This document shows positions 39,101-45,697 of a stretch of DNA of 64,000 bases, piece by piece. The notes below the pieces were generated by a model. The model made no database searches and was not told the origin of the DNA. It was given only the letters and a program-made list of their open reading frames with translations. Within the stretch, counting starts at the first letter, position 1; every line of letters begins with the position of its first letter. Source of the stretch: Syngnathus acus (lineage: Eukaryota; Chordata; Actinopteri; Syngnathiformes; Syngnathidae); the NCBI RefSeq assembly GCF_901709675.1, contig NC_051091.1:3878967-3942966 (forward strand), read 5' to 3'. The translations under genes and the position numbers were made by a program.

Positions 39101-39479
39101 CGTGTTTATTTTCTTAAACGAGAACAAATGATTCCAAATGCTCATGACCACAAAACAGGGTCAATGTGAATCCCAAACGCCAAAGAAACAAAGTTAGTAA
39201 ATCACTGCCAAAATGTTGGGCCTTTGTGTCAAGGTGCAAATCACCAACTACAAAGTTGACTCTGAACAGAAAGTGTGCGTTATGACTCTCAATAGCTGAT
39301 GATTTACATGAGTCGTTTTCAGAATTGGTTTTGCATATTACGCAGCTTCCGTCTGCCCTTCTCCTATGCGTCCACATTGTCCTTTTTTTTAGATGACCGA
39401 ACAAAGGAAGCAAAAGCAGCGGATTGGCCTGCTGGGCCACCCGCAGCACATGAACGTAAACCCGCAACAGCCCGCATAG
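8877..39479 (+). CDS. itpr1: Inositol 1,4,5-trisphosphate receptor type 1 (whole gene)
   Basis: The ER-membrane, IP3-gated calcium-release channel, which works as a tetramer. Sixty-one coding exons splice in frame to 2765 codons plus stop; mammalian ITPR1 is about 2758 aa in its longest form. The order is N-terminal suppressor beta-trefoil, IP3-binding core, long helical regulatory region with the PKA sites RRDS at S1600 and S1767, six membrane segments with the GGGVGD selectivity filter at 2561-2566, a CxxC/Hx4H zinc-binding motif (C2626, C2629, H2646, H2651) and a C-terminal coiled coil. It is type 1 because the SI and SII cassettes exist and the protein ends in the ITPR1-specific NVNPQQPA tail. 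Teleosts often keep itpr1a and itpr1b; I cannot say which copy this is. Exon coordinates are given in the segment entries that follow. Confidence 0.97.
12207..12251 (+). CDS. itpr1: itpr1 exon 11: SI alternative cassette
   Basis: A 45-nt exon, phase 0 at both ends, coding residues 318-332 ([15 protein letters not shown]). The mammalian SI insert is also 15 residues at 318-332, with an acidic EEE core. The exon can be skipped without a frameshift. In mammals SI inclusion is tissue-regulated and alters the IP3-binding-core surface. Acceptor TTGGCTAG and donor GTAAGT are both good. Confidence 0.85.
12329..12358 (+). CDS. itpr1: itpr1 exon 12: extra 30-nt microexon
   Basis: Ten codons, [10 protein letters not shown], phase 0 at both ends, between a pyrimidine-rich acceptor (CTTTCTGCTCTAG) and a GTAGCA donor. 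I know no equivalent in mammalian ITPR1, ITPR2 or ITPR3, where the next conserved block follows SI directly. With it included, every downstream IP3-binding residue is shifted by exactly +10 from mammalian numbering. It could be constitutive, regulated or, less likely, a chance open stretch, since skipping it also keeps the frame. Confidence 0.6.
12363..12382 (+). repeat. (CA)n repeat just after the microexon donor
   Basis: Ten CA units begin five bases after the end of the 30-nt microexon. CA-rich intronic tracts next to 5' splice sites are known binding sites of the splicing regulator hnRNP L; a role here is inferred. Confidence 0.9.
12481..12494 (+). promoter_or_regulatory. CTCF-like motif in itpr1 intron
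   Basis: CCACTAGTGGGCAG matches 13 of 14 positions of the core CTCF consensus; the T at position 8 differs. It lies 122 bp downstream of the 30-nt microexon. Confidence 0.4.
12616..15097 (+). CDS. itpr1: itpr1 coding exons 13-22: IP3-binding core and following helical domain
   Basis: Exons at 12616-12770, 12983-13082, 13166-13326, 13403-13544, 13623-13781, 13862-14034, 14100-14219, 14308-14499, 14626-14877 and 14956-15097 code residues 343-874. The basic IP3 contacts appear as R514, K518 and R521 (mammalian 504, 508, 511) in [10 protein letters not shown], and as Y577, R578 and K579 (567-569) in QDYRKNQ. The stretch [21 protein letters not shown] is closer to types 2 and 3 than to mammalian type 1 locally. 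Exon 19 ends at 14219, before a GTTAGC donor, and the split Lys codon is completed at 14308. Intron 18 is largely an (ATT)n repeat. Confidence 0.95.
14041..14086 (+). repeat. (ATT)n microsatellite filling itpr1 intron 18
   Basis: About fifteen ATT units with one interruption occupy most of a 65-bp intron, leaving only the splice sites and a short GTGACGTTTCAG acceptor tract. Confidence 0.9.
15175..18340 (+). CDS. itpr1: itpr1 coding exons 23-35: central regulatory armadillo-like region
   Basis: Exons at 15175-15328, 15397-15590, 15673-15811, 16156-16210, 16299-16464, 16533-16700, 16766-16837, 16914-17051, 17144-17269, 17358-17558, 17659-17910, 17980-18105 and 18212-18340 code residues 875-1514. 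This helical-repeat region links ligand binding to the pore and takes modulators. Family blocks such as [20 protein letters not shown] and RLLRNMGAH are intact. The exon 23/24 join reads [16 protein letters not shown], without the nine-residue SIII insert of mammals, and the 68-bp intron there has no room for it. The exon 30 donor (AAG then GTCCCG) is weak but keeps the expected boundary. Confidence 0.94.
19247..21200 (+). CDS. itpr1: itpr1 coding exons 36-39: region with first PKA site
   Basis: Exons at 19247-19367, 19617-19801, 20473-20621 and 21089-21200 code residues 1515-1703. The first PKA site, RRDS, is at S1600, equivalent to mammalian S1588/1589. The last exon ends in TKDRGYGEK, immediately before the SII cassette. 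The 36/37 intron carries a 167-bp MITE, and the reading frame stays intact around it. Confidence 0.94.
19410..19576 (+). mobile_element. Palindromic MITE in itpr1 intron (ATAAGTCGC subtype)
   Basis: The two ends are near-perfect inverted copies of about 24 bp: the right end reads GCGACTTATAGTCCGGAAATTACGG and the left end is its complement with a few changes. A TA follows the right end. ATAAGTCGC-type motifs recur inside. The outer bases match the larger MITEs at 23.3 and 62.0 kb, so all three are one superfamily. It has no coding capacity. Confidence 0.8.
21417..24802 (+). CDS. itpr1: itpr1 exons 40-42: SII (neuronal) cassette
   Basis: Three phase-0 exons, 21417-21452 ([12 protein letters not shown]), 24141-24176 ([12 protein letters not shown]) and 24755-24802 (16 codons, ending QLEDQRR), code residues 1704-1743. 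Together they make 40 codons, the same length as the mammalian SII insert (SIIA 23, SIIB 1, SIIC 16). Here SIIA is split into two 36-nt microexons separated by 2.7 kb of intron with transposon remnants; SIIC is a single 48-nt exon. Each can be skipped without a frameshift. SII sits between the two PKA sites and in mammals is largely neuron-specific, changing phosphorylation and calmodulin/ATP modulation. Confidence 0.85.
21889..22000 (-). mobile_element. Fragment of a hAT-like dispersed repeat
   Basis: The stretch with repeated TATCG/ATATC words (GGTATCG, TTATCGGTGACTC, TGGTATCGGTCTG) resembles a dispersed DNA-transposon remnant common in fish genomes. Boundaries and family are uncertain and no target duplication is clear. 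Confidence 0.35.
23318..23651 (+). mobile_element. MITE with 29-bp perfect terminal inverted repeats
   Basis: It begins ACCGTATTTTCCGGACTATA (and nine more bases), and the last 29 bases are its exact reverse complement. Length is 334 bp with no open frame of interest. GGCGCACC-type words repeat inside. It lies in the 2.7-kb intron that divides the SIIA part of the itpr1 SII cassette. TA precedes the left end; the right flank reads TC, perhaps a mutated TA. Confidence 0.88.
23805..23917 (-). mobile_element. hAT-family remnant
   Basis: Read on the minus strand it starts CAGGGGTCCTCAACCACCG, the typical end of hAT/Charlie-like non-autonomous elements (CAGGGGT...). The other end is not found, so it is a truncated copy. 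Confidence 0.5.
25080..31336 (+). CDS. itpr1: itpr1 coding exons 43-52: coupling region up to the membrane
   Basis: Exons at 25080-25209, 25490-25674, 28445-28628, 28698-28960, 29460-29660, 30279-30389, 30546-30641, 30700-30834, 30970-31077 and 31144-31336 code residues 1744-2278. The second PKA site, RRDS, is at S1767 (mammalian S1755/1756). The glycine-rich spacer seen in mammals after it is much shorter here. Conserved blocks EMNWQKKLR and [19 protein letters not shown] lead into the membrane domain. The intron between exons 49 and 50 is only 58 bp. Confidence 0.95.
25675..28444. other. Large itpr1 intron without recognised features
   Basis: 2.77 kb between coding exons 44 and 45. It holds short CA-type repeats near 28.12-28.16 kb and a poly-T tract near 27.18 kb. 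I found no exon, RNA or identifiable transposon on either strand. Confidence 0.6.
32422..39479 (+). CDS. itpr1: itpr1 coding exons 53-62: channel domain and C-terminal tail
   Basis: Exons at 32422-32544, 33806-33981, 34109-34273, 34350-34539, 34951-35034, 35368-35516, 35714-35879, 36624-36784, 38452-38613 and 39393-39479 (stop TAG) code residues 2279-2765. Six hydrophobic segments run from [17 protein letters not shown] to [19 protein letters not shown]. The selectivity filter GGGVGD is at 2561-2566 and a CFICG plus Hx4H zinc motif follows. The lumenal loop (exon 57) differs strongly from mammals but keeps a C-x(5)-N-x(2)-NCS pattern including an N-glycosylation sequon. A coiled coil ([19 protein letters not shown]) precedes the ITPR1-type NVNPQQPA end. 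Confidence 0.96.
37962..37985 (+). mobile_element. Terminal fragment of a dispersed DNA transposon
   Basis: CAGTTGTGCTCATAATAATA, followed by GCAG, resembles the end of a widespread fish non-autonomous transposon (CAGTTGTGCTCAAAATAATAG-type). It follows a CG/CA-alternating repeat (37929-37962). The partner end was not found. Confidence 0.4.
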
Positions 39480-40272
39480 GCCCGAGAGACGGCGCCTGAA
39501 GCACCTCAGCATCAGCCTTATGTCCGGACACGGAAGCCCTTACTCTACCGACCAGTGTGAGTGCAGTCAATCGGAATTCGGTAATTTAGTTGCAGTCTTA
39601 ATGTGGAGTGGAGCTCTCTCTACTGTGTGCAGATCTCACTCCGAACACTGACACTCACCCACCCAGCTCACAAAAAGTGTTTGTGCCAAATGTTTTCGAT
39701 GTAATATTACACTGGGTTTATCCATGCGTGTCACTTGCAAATTGGGGAAGGTTCAGTTTCATTCCCCTCCATTTTAAATCAGGTTTCTATTTTAGGTCAA
39801 ACAAGCAGTATTACTTGTTTTTTGTATTTTGTGCAATATATAAGATTAAATATAGAACCTCATGTGGATGTGAGTTCCACAAAACATTGTATTTTACAGT
39901 TGACCTGTATTCTGTGTTTAAGTCTCGCTGGATAAAATAGGGACTTGATTTCGATTTTACGTACGTGACTGTTGCGATTATGCTGTATTTAATAAGTTAA
40001 CTGCCTGTTTTTTTTTTTTGTAATTCTGTATTTATTTAAATTAAGTGTACCGCACTTAATAAGAATGTATTGCAAAATCATGCCGTGTTTTCCTTCATCG
40101 GTTTAAATCCAAACGCCATTCTCATTCATATCAATCTACGGTATTAGAAAGATTTACTTGTCAAGTAACCCTGCTTCAGTTTACGGAACAGAATCACATC
40201 TCATTTGCGGAAAACGTACTCGCTTTGTGACTGTTCTTGTTCGCAAATTATTTCTGCTTGCACTTTAATTTT

Positions 40273-40278
40273 AATAAA
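40273..40278 (+). terminator. Proximal polyadenylation signal of itpr1
   Basis: AATAAA lies about 0.8 kb after the itpr1 stop. A further AATAAA at 40699-40704 could serve as a distal site. The 3'UTR in between is AT-rich with poly-T runs. Confidence 0.6.
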
Positions 40279-40930
40279 GAAATAAGCAGTACAGACTGGG
40301 TGGGTGGATGGATGGATGGATTTTTTTTTACTGTATGTATGAATAGTTTAAGTTTATTGCTTGCCCTTGACTTTGTATAGCCAAACTGATTGATTGAGAA
40401 TACTAATTGTTAATTTAGCATTGTAAGAAATAACTAAAGATCAGGGCAATGCCATGTTGTATATTTAGGTAGAAATATCTATTAAAATGGATGTATTTAT
40501 CCTTTACGTTTCCTCTCTGCTGTTTAGTTTATATATATATAGTATTTTTTTTTTTCTTTTTTTAATCTGCTCACACGATCATACGATAGTCTTGCCACAA
40601 TGACTCGTTTTGTGTTATGTACCATATCAGAAAAAAAAAGTTTTATTTTTGTCAAGAGGTACCAGGTCAAAAATGAAATAATTTAGCTATTGCTTATGAA
40701 TAAAACTATAGCGGCGTTTTTGTCAAACGGCAAACGGAGCTTGTCTTGTAACGTCACAGCCCGGGGTATCAACATGTTTTTAATCGCTTGCAGTTTGGAT
40801 GCAACGTGACACGGAACAAGCAGGTCCGGTTTTGGAAACATGACAGCACGTTTCAACCACGTCGCAAAGTCTAGCACCCGGCCAAACCCTCACACAACCA
40901 CTTGGAAGCGCGCCATGATTGACAAAATAA

Positions 40931-40936
40931 CACGTG
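40931..40936 (+). promoter_or_regulatory. Distal CACGTG E-box upstream of bhlhe40
   Basis: A perfect palindromic E-box about 1 kb upstream of the bhlhe40 ATG. CLOCK/BMAL1, and DEC1 itself, bind this sequence in the mammalian Bhlhe40 promoter, so clock control and self-repression are plausible. Confidence 0.4.
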
Positions 40937-41505
40937 CTGTTTCATGCTGTACTTTGAAATCAACCCCACCCACTCTCCAAAATAAAAAATAGTATAGTTT
41001 TGATACCATTTGAAATTGTTTCATCATACCCCAACCCAACAACGAAGAAAAATGATGCATTCCTCCTCAAATAGAGAGCACTTGAAAAATTAATAAAAAT
41101 GTTAATATAGGCTACAGCGACATTTTGTACAATAGCAGCTATTAATAGTTAATAATAGACGTAGTTACATTACTGTAATCATTAAAAAAAAGGATCCGGT
41201 GTATAGCAACGTTATGTAACCTCTGCGACACACAGCACGAGTCAGTGTCGTGTCAAAACACTTGTCACGCCCACTATAAATTTTATTTGATTTTTTTAGT
41301 CAAATGAAACGTTAGTATTTTACGCGCTGTGTGAGTTTTCCGTCTGCTGCTTGTGTCTTTGATAATAAAGGGGGGAGTGAGGGGGGCGAAGGACAAAAGC
41401 TTGCACACTGTGTCCAGAGAGTCGGAGCGTGGTGGTACACGGGACTCGGCTCCCGTGGGACGCGATAGGCCTACTCCAGTAATAGGCTGTACTTAGCCTG
41501 CGCGT

Positions 41506-41576
41506 GCGTGCGTGCATGCGTGCACAGGCAGGAAGCAGCGACGCAGGCAGGCAGGCAGGCAGGGAGGGAGGGAGCA
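41506..41576 (+). repeat. GCGT / GGCA / GGGA tetranucleotide tract in bhlhe40 5' region
   Basis: Short runs of GCGT, then CAGG, then GAGG units follow each other over about 70 bp in the presumed promoter or 5'UTR. They give a G-rich plus strand with several GGG runs near 41557-41580 that could form a quadruplex. Confidence 0.75.
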
Positions 41577-41617
41577 GGGGGTGGATGAGGGGGAGAGCCC
41601 TTGAAAGCGCCGTCCAA

Positions 41618-41623
41618 CACGTG
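41618..41623 (+). promoter_or_regulatory. Proximal CACGTG E-box of bhlhe40
   Basis: A perfect E-box 314 bp upstream of the ATG. Its ACGTG core also fits a hypoxia-response element, and mammalian BHLHE40 is both clock- and HIF-1-induced. The transcription start is not visible, so whether this is promoter or 5'UTR is open. Confidence 0.5.
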
Positions 41624-41931
41624 AGGCTCATGTGATGGACTTCACAGTTGCACAGTGTGTTTGGAGACGAGGGACGTGCCAGGAGTCACAGGACTTGTTC
41701 CACACGTAGGCATCGAGCCACACGCCCGCCCATTCCTCAGTCGGACCAAGCAAACCAGCCTTGGTCAGTCGTAACGGCGCTCCAGTGCGCACACCCAGAA
41801 GGAGACGAACGCGCGTCCCCCCAAGAGACGCACGAGATATTACGGAATTTTGGGGATATTTTTTTCCCACCTCGGATTAGTTTCTGTTTGTTGTATGCTT
41901 TTAGTAATTTGACGTTTTGCATTTGAGCGAC

Positions 41932-43908
41932 ATGGAAGGAATTACGAGGGCGCAACCGCCACACTTTGTGCCCAAATCTCCATCCCTGGATATCGCTGAC
42001 ATGCAGGGGTAAGGATTATATAACAAATGTTTATTTTGACCACATTTTAAATTTTGGCCATAAATGTAATTAACTTTTCTGCCTAAAGGATGGATTATCC
42101 AATGTACGTGTACAAGTCAAGAAGGGGACTAAAACGCGGCGATGAGAGCAGGGTAATGTCACGTCCCGAGACTTTTTTTTTAAAATTTCTTTAATAAAAA
42201 CTCACAAGAATTTTGTCACTTCTATCCGCAGGAGACCTACAAGTTGCCACATCGACTAATCGAAAAGAAAAGACGAGACAGAATCAACGAATGCATTGCT
42301 CAGCTCAAAGATTTGCTGCCGGAGCACCTTAAGCTTACAGTGAGTTTTGTTTGACTTTGTTGCATGTCTCGAATCCGTGAAAAACACACACCTTCTGGTT
42401 TCTTAGAGGTCATGAAAAAGCACATTAAAATAGATTTTTTTTCTAAGTACAACTAAATGCATCGTTTATTTTTGTCTAGGCTTTTTAAAATAAAAACGAC
42501 ATGATTTATCTCTCTATATTGTTGTATAATGTTACTTGAATTCTGTCAGGCGTCATGTACAGTAGAAGTCAATTGCATTGGATGACTATGCGGGTGTTGG
42601 CGGTTTAGCTTCAGTTTGGCTGCAGACTGTGTTACATAAGAAAGATCAACATTCTTATCGAAGGTCTTCCTGTATTTAGACGCTGGGTCATTTGGAGAAA
42701 GCGGTGGTGCTGGAACTCACTCTGAAGCACGTGAACGCCTTGAACACCCTGCTGGAGCAACAGCAACAGAAGATCATAGAGCTGCAAAAAGACCTGCGAA
42801 TAAGTACGTTTGACAATTACACACATACTATAGTGAAGTGAACCCTTATTGATGCAGCTGATACATTCCAGAACCCGCAGTAGTAAAATGATGTAATATA
42901 GAGAAACGATAAGTAAAAAAAAAAACAGCACTTCCACACAATTAAAATATGTTGACTGGATGTCTGTATAATGGATGTAGAATGACAGATTGATGGATAC
43001 AATATTTGCATGGAAAATTAAACTTCAAATCGTGTGTGAAGCATGAGAGTAACGTTGTTGCCTCCAACATTGGTCCAGGTGACCATGGCGGTGACGACCC
43101 AGAGGTCAGCGAGCAGATGTTCCGTTCGGGTTTCCACCTATGCGCAAAAGAGGTCCTCCACTATCTGGCTCGCCGAGACAACAGTCAGGACCTGATGCCA
43201 TCCCATGTCATCAGCCACATCCACAAAGTCGCCTCGGAGGTCCTACAACATCAGAGCGACGAGCGCGTCTTTCAGAGTTCGGAGAAACTGAAGAAACCCG
43301 CAGAGCAGCCCTCCGGTGCCACCGAGGGCCCGTCCAAGAACTGCGTTCCCGTCATTCAAAGGACTTACCTGGGCGGGTTGGGCGAGCAGAGCGGCAGCGA
43401 CACAGACACTGACAGCGGCTACGGGGGCGAGCATGACAAACGTGTCCCGAAAAGCCGGTGGTCGGACAGCCACAGAAAGGAGGGGGAGCTCAAGCGCAGC
43501 CCGTCCGAGCACAGGCCTGATGACGTCGAGCACGAGGGCGGCGAGCCTCGGGCAAAGAAGTTGCGCTCTGACTCCTCTGAGGACGAAAGCCTTTCCGGTC
43601 CTCCGGCAGGCGGCCTCATGGCTTTCACGCCCAACCAGCACCCGCTCTGCCTCCCTTTCTATTTCATTCCGCCCGCAGCCGCGGCGGCCTACCTGCCCAT
43701 GCTGGAGAAGTGTTGGTATCCCGGCGGCATGCCAGTCATGTACCCAGGCATGAGCGCCTCTGCTGCCAGCTTAGCCCCAGAGACGCTCTCCCCACCTCGA
43801 GTCATGTCCCAAGGGTCTCCGGTTCCACGCCAAAGCCCCACGGACTCCCCTGTACTCCACAAAGCTTTAAAACAAGTCTCGGCGTTAAACTTGGAAACCG
43901 TAGAGTAA
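41932..43908 (+). CDS. bhlhe40: Class E basic helix-loop-helix protein 40 (DEC1/Stra13)
   Basis: A nuclear transcriptional repressor that binds CACGTG E-boxes, represses CLOCK/BMAL1 targets and responds to hypoxia. Five exons, 41932-42008, 42089-42152, 42232-42339, 42680-42803 and 43079-43908, splice to 400 aa (human 412). The basic region is in exon 3 with the family-typical proline (P53 in KLPHRLIEKKRR), followed by the helix-loop-helix. The Orange domain lies near residues 137-180 (EQMFRSGFHLCAKEVLHYL). The conserved KNCVPVIQRT and SGSDTDTDSGYGGE blocks and the YLPMLEKCWYP motif follow. Its neighbour itpr1 marks it as bhlhe40; the paralogue bhlhe41 is linked to itpr2 in human. Start chosen at the first ATG before the conserved MDYPMYVYKSRRG. 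Confidence 0.95.
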
Positions 43909-44101
43909 GCAACTTTGGCGCCCACCCGTTGCATGACTCTGAAACACTGTGAATCCGCAAGAATGACTGTGCACGAGTTTAGCAGAGACCTTTGCTGCAC
44001 TCTGCTGAATATCAGAGATTCATCCGGAATGTAAGGGACAGAAGATCCCACCCCACAACAGCTAGATACAGAAGGCTATATATGTTTAGAACTGTCTATT
44101 T

Positions 44102-44148
<47 letters not shown>
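44102..44148 (+). repeat. (CA)n microsatellite in bhlhe40 3'UTR
   Basis: An uninterrupted CA run of about 47 bp, roughly 195 bases after the stop codon and inside the predicted 3'UTR. Confidence 0.93.
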
Positions 44149-44877
44149 AGTCTACGATGAATGTAAAGATTAAACAAAAGGCCCTTGTTCTTTTAGTAGA
44201 TGCTGCTTGGACTCATTCGATCTGCTGAAGATCCAGGAATAACAGACCTACTTTTTTTTTTTTAAACAAAATTCCTTTTCACGTTGACCACAATATATCA
44301 CTCATCCTCCGGCTGTGTGGGGAGATCAACTCATGAGTGTTTGTAAAGAATTCAGGGCGTTGTCACTGTTTGAGGTGTGTCACTCATGATGCGTTGATGT
44401 GAGCATACTTGCTTTTATGATTTCCTCGTGACATCTGATTGATGCGCGCATCTAAATTGGTCTCCCATGAAGTCGTGTCCTTTTTTGTTCATGCAACCGT
44501 CTACATTTTTATTTTTGATACGTGACCCAATGAGTGTATTTGCGTCGCCACCCGAGGAGGGATTCTGGTAGTCATGTGCCGTATGCCAAGCGTGTAGATA
44601 CGTCGTTGTTGTTTTCAACCCAACTTGTGTCGTCTGTCAAATTCCAGATCAAACCAAGCCTGATCTCCATTCATGGTGTTGCCTTTGACGCATTTTGTCC
44701 AGACACACTGATTGATTTGTTTGCTTTAAAATGTCGTGTCTGTGGCAAAAAGAGTGAATGTAAAGTTGAGACAAAGTCGTTTTCTATAGAAAGAGGTACT
44801 TGGAATTTTTATTTTGAAATGTAACAGGATTGTTGGTAAGATTTTTGTAAAATATTATTGATATATATTAAAGTGAT

Positions 44878-44883
44878 AATAAA
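44878..44883 (+). terminator. Polyadenylation signal of bhlhe40
   Basis: AATAAA followed by a T-rich element (GCTTTTTTTCC), about 970 bases after the stop. This gives a 3'UTR of the usual size for the gene. Confidence 0.7.
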
Positions 44884-44909
44884 GCTTTTTTTCCAACCCT
44901 GTGGAATCC

Positions 44910-45467
44910 ACTGCCTTTTTTTTTCATGCGTGTTGCAGCCAGCCATTCTGACAGCTCTCCATAACAACACATGCTTACATAAGACTTACATAACTCATAA
45001 AGTAGTCAAGCGGCTGTAAATCAGTAGCATGTCTTAGATTACAAACTGTAGACTTATCAAATTCTCAAAGATGTCAAAGTGTGCTATGTTAAGGGTCTTG
45101 CACTCATGGTTCAGTCTTATATTTTATTTCAGCCTTAAGGTTAACATAATGTAACATTTACTGAAAGAAAATGGTACTGCAATCCATACTACCGGTTAAG
45201 AACACCAAATAACTTCATGTTTTATGGCATTGTTATATTTATATATCACCTACATATCACATACATGCTGAATTAAAAAAAATACGGGAAGGCCAACTAG
45301 AGTTTATTTGTTGCAGTTCTTTTGCAGCAATAATGTGGCATACGTTGAAAGTTTCAGACACGTGTGTGTATCCTTGTTGTAACACTTATCCTGTTTTGTT
45401 AATTGGACGACACATCAATAACAAAATTCAGCGTTTGTCTCCACGAAGCACAAATGTTGGAACCTTA
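44910..45467. other. Intergenic region between bhlhe40 and naaa
   Basis: AT-rich sequence with no coding exon, RNA gene or element that I can name. Confidence 0.6.
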
Positions 45468-45481
45468 GCACCCTCTAGTGG
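45468..45481 (-). promoter_or_regulatory. CTCF-like motif between bhlhe40 and naaa
   Basis: The minus strand reads CCACTAGAGGGTGC, 13 of 14 positions of the CTCF core consensus, 217 bp upstream of the naaa start codon. Confidence 0.45.
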
Positions 45482-45499
45482 GCATTTAGTGTACTCGGG

Positions 45500-45600
45500 C
45501 TAGTGATGTGCATTCCAGTTCTTTTAAGTGAACTGAATCTTTAGAATCACTTCACTCAAAATGTTTGTTCAAACGAATCGTTCGACGAATACTTTAATTG
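45500..45600 (+). mobile_element. Transposon-like repeat in the naaa promoter
   Basis: GTGATGTGCATTC, AAGTGAACTGAATCTTTAGA and CAAACGAATCGTTCGACGAAT resemble the ends of fish hAT-type short elements built from GAATC/GAACGATTCG words. The stretch ends within 100 bp of the naaa ATG. Boundaries are approximate. Confidence 0.4.
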
Positions 45601-45697
45601 TGAAAAGCTGTGAACGGAAGTACCGATTCCCCGTCCCTGTTTGAAAGCGCTTCCGTCCAGGCACAAGCGGCGTTCAGGGACCAGTACGCCTTCAGTC

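Noticed and set aside
43243-43641. Long minus-strand open frame across bhlhe40 exon 5
   Set aside because: A shadow of the GC-rich coding exon; no family similarity and no start context or splice support.
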